Assembly: GCF_015223055.1 (NCBI RefSeq)
Contig: NZ_JADFBX010000005.1
Coordinates: forward strand, 248,001 to 312,000
DNA: 64,000 nt
Reading direction: 5' to 3'
Source: Pedobacter sp. MC2016-24
GTDB lineage: Bacteria > Bacteroidota > Bacteroidia > Sphingobacteriales > Sphingobacteriaceae
Positions 55,222 through 63,246 of the stretch are shown piece after piece. Made by a program: the position numbers and the translations under genes. The notes under the pieces were generated by a model, which was given only the letters and a program-made list of their open reading frames with translations, was not told the DNA's origin and did no database searches. Each line of letters begins with the position of its first letter. Position 1 is the first letter of the stretch.

Positions 55222-55843
55222 GTATTTCCTGATAAGCATCCCGACTGATCATCTCCGCTCCGAGGCTCATCAAATGGTCATTTGGAAGCTGGCAGTCGAT
55301 CAGCGTATAGCCCCCTTCCTGACACAACCAGATTAAAGCTGTTTTTGATGCATTACTGACCAGGCTAAACATGCTTTCACCACAAAACACGTTATTGATC
55401 TGCACACCATACAGGCCCCCAACCAATTGTTCTCCCTGCCATACCTCCACACTATGGGCATAACCCAGTTCATGTAAGCGGATATAAGCCTGCTGCATCT
55501 GTCCGGTAATCCAGGTACCTGGCTGATCTCTTCTGGCTACAGTAGCACAATGCCCAATTACCGAAGCGAAAGCTTCATCAAAGCTAAGCCTGAACACATT
55601 ACTTTTGAGCACTTTAGCCATGCTCTTGCTCAGCTTCACACGTTCGGGATAAATGACACAACGCTCATGCGGTGCGTACCAGCAAATGGGATCATCTTCA
55701 TTAAACCAGGGGAAGATACCGTAGTTGTAAGCCAGCACCAAACGTTCAGGCCGTAAATCACCGCCAATTGCCAACAGGCCATCTTCCTCTGCTAAAGCCG
55801 GATCTGGAAAAATAATCGCATCGTCATCTAATCTAAAGACCAT
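55214..55843 (-). CDS. aat: Leucyl/phenylalanyl-tRNA-protein transferase
   Basis: Aat adds Leu or Phe to N-terminal Lys/Arg of proteins, marking them for ClpS/ClpAP degradation. The 209-residue protein has the motifs FPDPALAEEDGLLAIGGDL, LAYNYGIFPWFNEDDPICWY, WITGQMQQAYIRLHELGYAH and VEVWQGEQLVGGLYGVQI, plus FCGESMFS. ATG at 55843 is used; the frame extends two codons to a TTG. Length is normal. Confidence 0.95.
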   Translation of the reverse strand: MVFRLDDDAIIFPDPALAEEDGLLAIGGDLRPERLVLAYNYGIFPWFNEDDPICWYAPHERCVIYPERVKLSKSMAKVLKSNVFRLSFDEAFASVIGHCATVARRDQPGTWITGQMQQAYIRLHELGYAHSVEVWQGEQLVGGLYGVQINNVFCGESMFSLVSNASKTALIWLCQEGGYTLIDCQLPNDHLMSLGAEMISRDAYQEILS

Positions 55844-55874
55844 ATGCAATATTACAAACTAAAAGCATTCCGGC

Positions 55875-56888
55875 CTACTTACTTTTTCTTTCAGCAGGCA
55901 CAGGTAGTTCTGCGATCAACCCAATTTGGTTCGAGTGTACCATAGCCTCCTGACTGTCGTTAAACAAGCAAGTCTCGATCTGATATTCGGCTTTAACCTC
56001 TCCCAATAGCTTTTTCGTTTCAGCTTCTTTAGATTTTCGGATATTACGGATATAAATCGCAGTAATTTTTTCAGGATACTTCTTCGCGATAGTCGCATAA
56101 ATCACGGGATCCCGCTGAGAGTTGTCGCCAAAAAATACAAACTTCTGGTTTGGAAAGGCATCAATAATGCGCATTACCCGCATCAACTTCCCCTCATGCC
56201 CTGTTTTACCGGTCTTAATCAAATCTTTCAATTGCTTAATCTGGTTCAGCAAAAAGGCCCCTTCAGGCAGGCGGTTAAACCTGAAAGTCTCTAACAGGTA
56301 ATCGTATAAATTCCATTCGCTGCTCGATACGTAAAAAAAAGGGTTAGGCTGCTGTGCATTGGTATGCGATAAGGAAAGCATTTTATAGTGTAACTGGGCT
56401 TCAGGAAAAGTTTTCCGCGTCCTGGGATTTTTGATGAACAACTCCCTTAACCTCCGGCCTATGGTAGCCGAGTGAGAGATCATCACCGTATCGTCTATAT
56501 CTGAAATGAAAGCATATTGTGTAACGTGTGGCACATAAACCAATCCTTCGTTACTGGCCAGCACATCATTATTTTCATCCAGCGCTTCCACCTTAACGCC
56601 ATGCCATCCGGCAACAACATCCCCTTCGGCCTTCCATTCAAACTTAAAAAAGCCATCGTATGCTGTATTGCTGTACACCGTTTGGCTGTAAAACTTCAAC
56701 CTCACGCGGGCATGCGGATAGGGCTTTAGCCTGAACAGCCGCAGCAGGTACCGTATGTTTACAAAGATGTTGTCGCTGTAAACCTGTTTGGTTTTGGCTT
56801 TAGACTGAAATACGTGGCCATACGCCACCAGATTATGCTTATGCCCATACCCATGATATACTTTAACGCTGACAGATTTATTCATCAT
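55875..56888 (-). CDS. App1-family phosphatidate phosphatase-like protein (DUF2183)
   Basis: The 337-residue protein has an N-terminal beta-rich domain (about 1-120) and the App1 catalytic domain with the HAD-type motif FISDIDDTVMISHSATIGRR (DxDxT at 130-134), FFYVSSSEWNLYDYLL, and KFVFFGDNSQRDPVIYATIA. Yeast App1 dephosphorylates phosphatidate to diacylglycerol. Two adjacent ATGs (56888 and 56885) are possible. It is divergent from a diacylglycerol-kinase-like gene across 50 bases, which catalyses the opposite kind of reaction. Confidence 0.87.
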   Translation of the reverse strand: MMNKSVSVKVYHGYGHKHNLVAYGHVFQSKAKTKQVYSDNIFVNIRYLLRLFRLKPYPHARVRLKFYSQTVYSNTAYDGFFKFEWKAEGDVVAGWHGVKVEALDENNDVLASNEGLVYVPHVTQYAFISDIDDTVMISHSATIGRRLRELFIKNPRTRKTFPEAQLHYKMLSLSHTNAQQPNPFFYVSSSEWNLYDYLLETFRFNRLPEGAFLLNQIKQLKDLIKTGKTGHEGKLMRVMRIIDAFPNQKFVFFGDNSQRDPVIYATIAKKYPEKITAIYIRNIRKSKEAETKKLLGEVKAEYQIETCLFNDSQEAMVHSNQIGLIAELPVPAERKSK

Positions 56889-56938
56889 GAATTAAAACAG
56901 GATAAGGCTTAAGTTGTTTGTGCTATTAAACATTAGGG

Positions 56939-57811
56939 ATGACCTCAATTTCAGATTTAAAAATACTATTTATTGTGAACCCAAAGTCTGGAACAGCACA
57001 AGTAAATTTTACAGAACTCATTTCAAGCCAACTCACAGCTAGTAAAACAAAATTTGAAATTTATGAATTACCGAAAGACTGCAGCATCAAAAAACTGAAA
57101 GCTGCAATCAGCAAGTCTGCCGCAGACCGTGTCATTGCTGTAGGTGGAGATGGTACTTTAAAAATGGTGGCAGAATGCCTTTTGGGACAAGAAACACCAA
57201 TCGGCATTATCCCTGCAGGCTCGGCAAATGGCATGGCCAAAGAATTGGGTATTCCAGAAGATCCCGAGGAGGCAATAGCACTGGCCATAAAGGGAAAACC
57301 AAAAACCATCCATGCGGTTATCATCAATGATGAACTCTGCATCCATTTGGCAGACATTGGCTTCAATGCCTATTTGGTTAAGAAATTCGACGCATTAACT
57401 CAAAGAGGGATGCTGGGTTACGCCAAAGCAGCCTGGACTGCGCTCTGGAACCATAGAAAAATGACAGTAGAGATTCAGTTAAAGGACAAAACTGTTCAGG
57501 CCCAGGCAGCGATGGTGGTCATCGCCAATGCCACCATGTATGGAACAGGAGTTAAAATAAATCCAGACGGTAAATTAAATGATGAAGTTTTTGAAGTCAT
57601 CCTGGTCAAGGAATATTCGGTTATGGAAATCCTTAAAATCAGGTTTACCAACCTGGCATTCAATCCCAAAAACATTGAATCTTTTCAAACCACGGCCTTA
57701 AAGATCCATACAAAACACAAAGTGCATTTTCAGATTGATGGAGAATACAGGGGAAAAATCAATAACATTTCTGCGCAAATCAAACAGAAAGCCATACAAA
57801 TTATTGCTTAA
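56939..57811 (+). CDS. Diacylglycerol kinase-family lipid kinase
   Basis: The 290-residue protein has the DAGK catalytic signature: LFIVNPKSGTA at the N-terminus, VIAVGGDGTLKMVAECLLG (GGDGT at 69-73), and GIIPAGSANGMAKELGIP. The C-terminal half (about 130-290) has the beta-sandwich of YegS/DgkB proteins. These enzymes phosphorylate diacylglycerol or related lipids at the inner membrane. The exact lipid is not readable. It stops 1 base before the stop of the convergent TonB-domain gene. Confidence 0.92.
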   Translation: MTSISDLKILFIVNPKSGTAQVNFTELISSQLTASKTKFEIYELPKDCSIKKLKAAISKSAADRVIAVGGDGTLKMVAECLLGQETPIGIIPAGSANGMAKELGIPEDPEEAIALAIKGKPKTIHAVIINDELCIHLADIGFNAYLVKKFDALTQRGMLGYAKAAWTALWNHRKMTVEIQLKDKTVQAQAAMVVIANATMYGTGVKINPDGKLNDEVFEVILVKEYSVMEILKIRFTNLAFNPKNIESFQTTALKIHTKHKVHFQIDGEYRGKINNISAQIKQKAIQIIA

Positions 57812-57812
57812 A

Positions 57813-58469
57813 TTACTGGCAGTATTTAGCCAACGCCTCATTCGCTAAGTCTGAGCCCATATATTTTACAAATCGAAAATCCTCACAGGCCCCCTGCATA
57901 TCCTTTTGTTTGACTTTTTTTAATCCATCGTCTACCCTTTCCTGCAGATATACATCGTCATACCCCAATTCTTTTTTCAATGCAAGAATCCTCGGTTCTT
58001 CACCTTCCTTAAATGTCCCCGCTTCTTTATTGCGGTAAAAGTTAAGAATGGTATTTGTCGCCCCCTCATTTGACCGGTAGGCAGCAATGGCCTGTCTAAT
58101 CTCCGCCTGATTTTTATCTCCGCAATTGTAACCCTCCAGCGTAAATTTAATTGGTGCAACTAAAGAAACCGTGGTATCATGACCGGCAGGAACCTGCCAT
58201 TTCCCACTACTTAGCCGAATTAAACGCAAGGCCTCGTCATCCAGGTCCGTCCCCATACCGGTTCTGATCTTAGAATAATAAACTTCTCCTTTTTGATTAA
58301 GCTTGAAACTAATGGTTACTGTGCCCTCAATGCAGTTGTGCATGGAATAACCCGGATAAACTTTATTATTGGCAACAAAGGCAGCTAAGCCCCCTTTTAG
58401 CTGAGGTTGGGTTTGCGCTGCCAGGTCTAAAAAACATAGCGTCAAAAACAGGGTTAGAATCTTTGCCAT
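57813..58469 (-). CDS. Exported protein with TonB C-terminal-like domain
   Basis: The ATG at 58469 (MAKILTLFLTL) opens a signal peptide ending LAAQT; the longer frame upstream would run through it. The 218-residue protein has a TonB_C-like domain at about 22-115 (SMHNCIEGTVTISFKLNQKG, SKIRTGMGTDLDDEALRLIR). A C-terminal helical part follows with DDGLKKVKQKDMQGACEDFR. No membrane anchor or proline-rich spacer is present, so it is probably a periplasmic relative and not a true TonB. It lies 46 bases after rbfA. Confidence 0.75.
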   Translation of the reverse strand: MAKILTLFLTLCFLDLAAQTQPQLKGGLAAFVANNKVYPGYSMHNCIEGTVTISFKLNQKGEVYYSKIRTGMGTDLDDEALRLIRLSSGKWQVPAGHDTTVSLVAPIKFTLEGYNCGDKNQAEIRQAIAAYRSNEGATNTILNFYRNKEAGTFKEGEEPRILALKKELGYDDVYLQERVDDGLKKVKQKDMQGACEDFRFVKYMGSDLANEALAKYCQ

Positions 58470-58515
58470 ATACCAATTTACGCATTTCTCATAGAACGAG
58501 ATGACAAAGAGGCAA

Positions 58516-58893
58516 TTAATCTGCCTCTTCGTTGGTTTCTTTACGATCCTTTGATATTTGATCAAAGATCTTATCCATATGCTGTACGTACTCGTTGGTA
58601 TCGTCAACAAAGAAAGTTAAAGTCGGAACTACACGTGCCTGGTGGCGAATTCTGGCTCCCAGTTTATACCTGATTTCACTGGCATGTGAATTGACTTCAG
58701 CTACAGATAAAGATGTATTATTTGTATTTAAAAAGCTTAAATATACTTTGGCAACGGCTAAATCCGGAGAAACGCGCACCTTGGTAATGGTTACCAGTGT
58801 ATTTGGCAAATACCCAGCCCCCTCACGCTGAAAAATAGCAGCGAGCTCTTCTTGTAAAATTCCCGCAAATTTCTGTTGGCGTTTACTTTCCAT
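58516..58893 (-). CDS. rbfA: Ribosome-binding factor A
   Basis: RbfA binds the 30S subunit and helps mature 16S rRNA. The 125-residue protein has the KH-like features KRQQKFAGILQEELAAIFQR, TITKVRVSPDLAVAKVYLSF and GARIRHQARVVPTLTFFVDD. Length is normal and the acidic tail (KETNEEAD) is common. It follows hflX by 45 bases on the same strand; both are ribosome-associated. Confidence 0.94.
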   Translation of the reverse strand: MESKRQQKFAGILQEELAAIFQREGAGYLPNTLVTITKVRVSPDLAVAKVYLSFLNTNNTSLSVAEVNSHASEIRYKLGARIRHQARVVPTLTFFVDDTNEYVQHMDKIFDQISKDRKETNEEAD

Positions 58894-58938
58894 AATGTTT
58901 AATATTTATTTAAGGCAATATTAGCCCATTTATCCTAA

Positions 58939-60129
58939 TTAATATAACAGCTTATCGTAGGGATAACGTTCGGTATGTAAACCGACTACTTTATCGTACA
59001 ACAACTGTTTAAACTCTTCTAAATTCTCTTTATGTAAAGCGGAAATAAAAAGTGCCGGCGCATTGTTTGTGCCCATCCAGCTTTTCTTAAAATCCTCCAA
59101 CGTAAGCACCTGCGGTTCTTCCTCTTCATGATCCGGCTCCGGACTCACATAAGCATCAATTTTATTGAAAACCATAATTGTTTCCTTATCCCGGGCACCC
59201 AGATCCTTTAAGGTCTCATTGACCACATTGATCTGATCTTCAAAATTTGGGTGCGATACATCCACCACATGAATCAGCACATCAGCTTCGCGAACTTCAT
59301 CCAGCGTAGATTTGAAACACTCCACCAAATGGTGAGGCAGTTTACGGATAAAACCTACGGTATCTGATAGCAAAAAGGGCAAATTCTCGATCACCACTTT
59401 GCGTACAGTTGTATCCAGGGTAGCAAACAACTTATTTTCTGCAAAAACCTCTGATTTAGAAAGCATGTTCATGATCGTTGACTTACCCACATTGGTATAA
59501 CCAACCAGAGCCACACGAATCAGCTCTGTACGGTTTTTCCGTTGGGTTTCATTTTGTTTATCAATCAATTTCAGACGACTTTTTAACAAAGCAATCTTCT
59601 CCAGAATCATCCTTCTATCACTTTCAATCTGTGTTTCACCAGGTCCACGCATACCAATACCACCCTTCTGACGCTCCAGGTGGGTCCATAAACGGGTCAG
59701 TCTTGGCAACAAATACTGAAGTTGTGCCAGTTCCACTTGCGTTTTGGCCTGCGCGGTTTGTGCCCTTCTCGCAAAAATATCCAGGATCAGGTTACTCCTG
59801 TCCAGTATCTTCACCTGCAGCTCACGTTCTATATTTCTCAGCTGCGATGGCGACAATTCATCGTCAAACACAACCAGGTCAATCTCTTCAGATTTGACAT
59901 AAGCCTGTATTTCTTCCAGCTTTCCAGTACCCACAAAAGTAGCACGGTCTGGTTTCATCATTTTCTGTGTAAATACATGGTCAACCACACCTCCGGCAGT
60001 GTCTACCAGAAATGCCAGTTCGTCCAGATATTCCTTGGTCTCTTCGGGGGTTTCACCTTGTCTAATTACGCCAACAAGAACAGCACGTTCAGGTTTAAGC
60101 GCGGTATCAAAATATTTTTGCTTTCCCAT
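58939..60129 (-). CDS. hflX: Ribosome-associated GTPase HflX
   Basis: HflX splits stalled or stressed ribosomes using GTP. The 396-residue protein has the N-terminal HflX domain with KGGIGMRGPGETQIESDRR (155-173) and the G domain: G1 VGYTNVGKSTIM (Lys216), G3 LSDTVGFIRKLPHHLV, and G4 MVFNKIDAY. The C-terminal region is shortened relative to E. coli. It follows trpC by 22 bases, so tryptophan attenuation upstream of trpE might also affect it. Confidence 0.95.
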   Translation of the reverse strand: MGKQKYFDTALKPERAVLVGVIRQGETPEETKEYLDELAFLVDTAGGVVDHVFTQKMMKPDRATFVGTGKLEEIQAYVKSEEIDLVVFDDELSPSQLRNIERELQVKILDRSNLILDIFARRAQTAQAKTQVELAQLQYLLPRLTRLWTHLERQKGGIGMRGPGETQIESDRRMILEKIALLKSRLKLIDKQNETQRKNRTELIRVALVGYTNVGKSTIMNMLSKSEVFAENKLFATLDTTVRKVVIENLPFLLSDTVGFIRKLPHHLVECFKSTLDEVREADVLIHVVDVSHPNFEDQINVVNETLKDLGARDKETIMVFNKIDAYVSPEPDHEEEEPQVLTLEDFKKSWMGTNNAPALFISALHKENLEEFKQLLYDKVVGLHTERYPYDKLLY

Positions 60130-60151
60130 GTAAAGAACAAAGATACAAAAG

Positions 60152-60943
60152 TTATACCGAGATCAGCTGACTGACAAAGTCGGCCATCGATGCGCCCGGG
60201 TTTTGGGTTTTCATAAAGTTCTCCCCAATCAAAAATCCGTCAAATCCTACGGATTTCAGATCATTGATCGTTTGCGGATCACTGATGGCACTTTCAGAAA
60301 TTTTCAAAAAGTCATCCGGAATCTCATCCACCAGATCAAAAGACGTCTGGATATTCACTGAAAAATCAGCCAGGTTCCGGTTGTTCACACCGATGGCATC
60401 CAGTTCAGGAATCACACTTCTTTGTAGCTCATCCAGATTATGAACTTCCAATAAAACATTCAAACCCAAACTTTTAGCTAGCACCGTGAGGTCTTCAATC
60501 TCATCCGGAGTCAGAATCGCTGCGATCAGTAAAATAATATCTGCGCCCATAGCCTTGGCCTCCAGAATCTGGTAGGGATCAATCATGAAATCTTTCCTTA
60601 GAATGGGAATCTGATTTGCTGCTCTTGCTGCCAGCAAATCGTTGGTATGCCCACCAAAGAAATCTGTATCCGTGAGTACCGAAAGCGCCGAAGCACCGGC
60701 AGCGGCATAACCAGTGGTCACTTCCTCAACGGTCACTTTGTCATTAATGATCCCTTTTGATGGGGACTGACGCTTAAATTCGGCAATAATGCCAGCGCGA
60801 TTTTCGTCTAGTAAAAAGTCTGCAAAAACATAGGGCACACGGTTAAAGTACAATGCAGCTTCCAATTGTTTGATGGAAACCTGCTGCTTCGCCAATGCAA
60901 TTTCTTCTCTTTTCCGCAGCACAATTTTATCTAAAATATTCAT
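60152..60943 (-). CDS. trpC: Indole-3-glycerol phosphate synthase
   Basis: TrpC closes the indole ring of CdRP in tryptophan synthesis. The 263-residue TIM barrel carries FADFLLDENRAGIIAEFKRQ, SPSKGIINDKVTVEEVTTGY, LRKDFMIDPYQILEAKAMGA, LLEVHNLDEL, and IGVNNRNLADFSVNI, ending GFLIGENFM. All expected catalytic motifs (K in EFKRQSPSKG, K in LRKDF, E in LLEVH) are present. It starts 2 bases after trpG. No trpF domain is fused. Confidence 0.96.
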   Translation of the reverse strand: MNILDKIVLRKREEIALAKQQVSIKQLEAALYFNRVPYVFADFLLDENRAGIIAEFKRQSPSKGIINDKVTVEEVTTGYAAAGASALSVLTDTDFFGGHTNDLLAARAANQIPILRKDFMIDPYQILEAKAMGADIILLIAAILTPDEIEDLTVLAKSLGLNVLLEVHNLDELQRSVIPELDAIGVNNRNLADFSVNIQTSFDLVDEIPDDFLKISESAISDPQTINDLKSVGFDGFLIGENFMKTQNPGASMADFVSQLISV

Positions 60944-60945
60944 AT

Positions 60946-61536
60946 CTATTCTTCTAACCAGTTTTTAACCATTTGTTTACCATATTCTGTAAGCACACTT
61001 TCTGGATGAAACTGCACGCCACGAACATCAAATTCATTGTGCCTTAAAGCCATAATTTCACCTGTTGAGTCTATCGCTGTAACAGTAAAGCAATCCGGTA
61101 AGCCTGCTGCGCTGACTACCCAGGAGTGATAACGGCCCACGTTGATGGTTTCAGGGCAATCCTTAAAAACAACCTCATTGCGGTCAAGAACCGTAATTGG
61201 CGTGGCAATACCATGCATCGGCCTGCCCAGGTTAAGCAAAGTGCCCCCAAAAGCTTCTGCAATTGCCTGCTGCCCAAGGCAAACTCCAAAAATACTTTTT
61301 GTTGCCGCATAAGTTTTAATCACATCCAGTAATAAACCAGCTTCCTCAGGTATACCAGGACCGGGCGACAAAATGATCTGGTCAAATGCTTCCACATCGC
61401 CCAGTTTAAATTTATCATTTCTCCAAACTTCTACATCTCTTCCCAATTCGTTTACCAAATGCACCAAATTATAAGTAAATGAGTCGTAGTTGTCGATCAC
61501 CAGTACTTTCTTCTGTATATTTTTATGATTCTTCAT
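60946..61536 (-). CDS. trpG: Anthranilate synthase component II (glutamine amidotransferase)
   Basis: The ATG at 61536 (MKNHKNIQKK) is preferred; a longer frame overlaps the end of trpE. The 196-residue class I amidotransferase has VIDNYDSFTYNLVH, LSPGPGIPEEAG, the catalytic Cys in FGVCLGQQAIAEAFGG, and FHPESVLTEYGKQM with the His/Glu pair. It supplies ammonia to TrpE. It begins 4 bases after the trpE stop. A shared role in folate synthesis as PabA is possible but the context is trp. Confidence 0.95.
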   Translation of the reverse strand: MKNHKNIQKKVLVIDNYDSFTYNLVHLVNELGRDVEVWRNDKFKLGDVEAFDQIILSPGPGIPEEAGLLLDVIKTYAATKSIFGVCLGQQAIAEAFGGTLLNLGRPMHGIATPITVLDRNEVVFKDCPETINVGRYHSWVVSAAGLPDCFTVTAIDSTGEIMALRHNEFDVRGVQFHPESVLTEYGKQMVKNWLEE

Positions 61537-61540
61537 TCTT

Positions 61541-62944
61541 TTAAATCTTATTGGCCATCTCCACTGCCCTGCGCAAAGCCGCAATCTTATTATTTACTTC
61601 ATTCATTTCGCTCTCCGCAACAGAATCAGCAACTATCCCGGCTCCAGCTCTATAGTACAACTGATTATTTTTACTCATAAAGGTACGGATCATAATGGCA
61701 TGGTTAAACTGATCATTAAATCCCATATAGCCAATTGCCCCGGCATAAAAATTCCGGCCTAAACCTTCATTTTCATCAATCAATTGCATTGCCCGGTATT
61801 TTGGTGCTCCGCTCAACGTACCTGCCGGATAAGTATCTGCAACAATTTTAAAAGCAGAAACCTCTTTTTGCAGGTTTCCACTCACTTTAGAAACCAGGTG
61901 GATCAGGTGAGAATAGTATTGAACCTCTTTAAATGATTTCACTTCCACACCCGTACAGTGTCGGCTCAAGTCGTTTCTAGCCAGATCGACTAGCATCACG
62001 TGCTCTGCACTTTCTTTCGGATCGGCCTTCAACCTGGTGGCAAGTTCTGCATCCTCAAGATCATTACCCGTGCGCTTAAAAGTTCCCGCAATCGGGAAAA
62101 TGTTAGCCACATTATCTCCAATGGTAATTTGTGCCTCCGGCGATGAACCGAATAGTTTGAAACTGCCATAATCAAAATAGAACAAATATGGAGATGGATT
62201 GATCGACCGCAGGCAGCGGTAAACGTTAAACTCATCTCCTGAAAACCCCTGATTAAAGGCTCTGGATGGTACAATCTGAAACACATCACCACGTAAAATA
62301 TGTTTTTTCAACTTTTCTACAATCTCCATAAAACCCGCATCGGTTAAATTCGATTGCTCTTCACCCACCGTGCTGAAGTTATATTCCGGGAAATTTTTAT
62401 TCTGAATGATGTATTCGATTTTTTCTAACTCGTCATTATCATCCCCGTTGAAGGTATTTTTAAATAAGGTAACCTCATTTTTAAAATGGTCAATGGCGAT
62501 GATGTAGCGGTAAATGTGGTATTGCATAACCGGGATTTGCTGATCCTTTGGTGTGGTAGCGCTAAATTTAATATCTTCAAAATGCTGCACAGCATTCCAG
62601 GTGAAATAGCCAAACAAGCCACTCGAAATGTATCGGGTATCTTCTACTACGTGTGGTGTAAAAGAGGATTTAAACTTTTCAATTTCTTCAGTAAGTACAA
62701 ATTCTGTCTTACGCTCTTTCCGTCCATCCGGAAAATAAGTAGACAATACGTTGTCCTGCAAAACAATTCCTGCAACAGGCTCTGCACAAACATAACTTAC
62801 AGAATTGGACCGGCTGTGGTAATCAGAACTCTCCAGTAAAATTGTATTCGGGAACACATCCCGGAGGCGGAGGTAAATACTTACCGGGGTGGTGGTATCT
62901 GCCAGTCTTTTTTTAGACGTTGTATTAATTAGATAATTGGTCAT
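61541..62944 (-). CDS. trpE: Anthranilate synthase component I
   Basis: The ATG at 62944 (MTNYLINTT) is used. The 467-residue protein has the chorismate-binding core GDVFQIVPSRAF, YLFYFDYGSFKLFGSSPEA, PIAGTFKRTGNDLEDAELA, ERDH-equivalent HVMLVDLARNDLSR, YPAGTLSGAPKYRAMQLID, and YYRAGAGIVADSV. The N-terminal LLESSDYHSRSNSVSYVCAE supplies the Ser involved in tryptophan feedback inhibition (LLES). Expression is probably controlled by the attenuator at 63061-63194, about 115 bases upstream. Confidence 0.96.
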   Translation of the reverse strand: MTNYLINTTSKKRLADTTTPVSIYLRLRDVFPNTILLESSDYHSRSNSVSYVCAEPVAGIVLQDNVLSTYFPDGRKERKTEFVLTEEIEKFKSSFTPHVVEDTRYISSGLFGYFTWNAVQHFEDIKFSATTPKDQQIPVMQYHIYRYIIAIDHFKNEVTLFKNTFNGDDNDELEKIEYIIQNKNFPEYNFSTVGEEQSNLTDAGFMEIVEKLKKHILRGDVFQIVPSRAFNQGFSGDEFNVYRCLRSINPSPYLFYFDYGSFKLFGSSPEAQITIGDNVANIFPIAGTFKRTGNDLEDAELATRLKADPKESAEHVMLVDLARNDLSRHCTGVEVKSFKEVQYYSHLIHLVSKVSGNLQKEVSAFKIVADTYPAGTLSGAPKYRAMQLIDENEGLGRNFYAGAIGYMGFNDQFNHAIMIRTFMSKNNQLYYRAGAGIVADSVAESEMNEVNNKIAALRRAVEMANKI

Positions 62945-63060
62945 CTTATTCAAACTTTCTTTTATATGCTTTTATCATTCAATTTTTCTGCATCATCAGC
63001 AGGCTTAACAATTTCTTAAAGTCTAACCTGCCCTTTCCTTTCAACCTAAATTTTAGCCAT

Positions 63061-63090
63061 AAAAAAACCCGACGTGTGGTCTACGTCGGG
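63061..63090 (-). terminator. trp attenuator terminator hairpin
   Basis: In minus-strand RNA, CCCGACGT and ACGTCGGG form a perfect 8-bp stem with a 7-base loop, followed by exactly seven Us (63061-63067). It lies between the leader peptide stop (63120) and trpE (62944). Its 5' arm and loop (63079-63088) can instead pair with leader bases 63140-63148, so termination and antitermination exclude each other. Confidence 0.92.
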
Positions 63091-63148
63091 TTCAATGTGG
63101 TTTGGTTTAGGTTGATAAACTATAAGGTACACAAAGCTACGAGCAGAC
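63079..63148 (-). promoter_or_regulatory. trp antiterminator pairing and competing 1:2 hairpin
   Basis: Segment 2, GTCTGCTCG (63148-63140), pairs over nine base pairs, with one G-U and one bulged C, with segment 3, CGACGTAGAC (63088-63079), which includes the 5' arm of the terminator. Segment 2 can otherwise pair with segment 1, AGCACTC (63161-63155), as AGC/GCT plus ACTC/GAGT around loop CAAA. Segment 1 starts 3 bases after the second Trp codon, so a ribosome stalled there would cover it and free segment 2. This is the classic attenuation logic. Confidence 0.8.
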
Positions 63149-63194
63149 TCTTTGGAGTGCTACGCCATTGCCAAGTATGTATATTGTTAATCAT
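63120..63194 (-). CDS. trpL: trp leader peptide (24 codons with Trp-Gln-Trp)
   Basis: Reading from ATG at 63194 gives MINNIHTWQWRSTPKS followed by eight more residues and TAG at 63122-63120. Two Trp codons (residues 8 and 10) in 24 are far above chance, and they sit just before the RNA segments that form competing hairpins. The peptide is too short to be found by usual gene callers. Its job is to sense charged tRNA-Trp through ribosome stalling and so control trpE, trpG, trpC and possibly hflX. Confidence 0.85.
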   Translation of the reverse strand: MINNIHTWQWRSTPKSLLVALCTL

Positions 63195-63200
63195 ATGTCA

Positions 63201-63230
63201 CAAAAATATAAATAAATCTTACAAAGCAAA
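63201..63230 (-). promoter_or_regulatory. Promoter of the trp operon
   Basis: On the minus strand TTTG (63227-63230), 18 bases, then TATTTTTG (63201-63208), a perfect TAnnTTTG box. Transcription would start near 63195-63197, only one to three bases before the leader ATG at 63194, so the leader peptide may be translated from a nearly leaderless mRNA. Confidence 0.65.
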
Positions 63231-63246
63231 ATTAAATTTGCAATTT

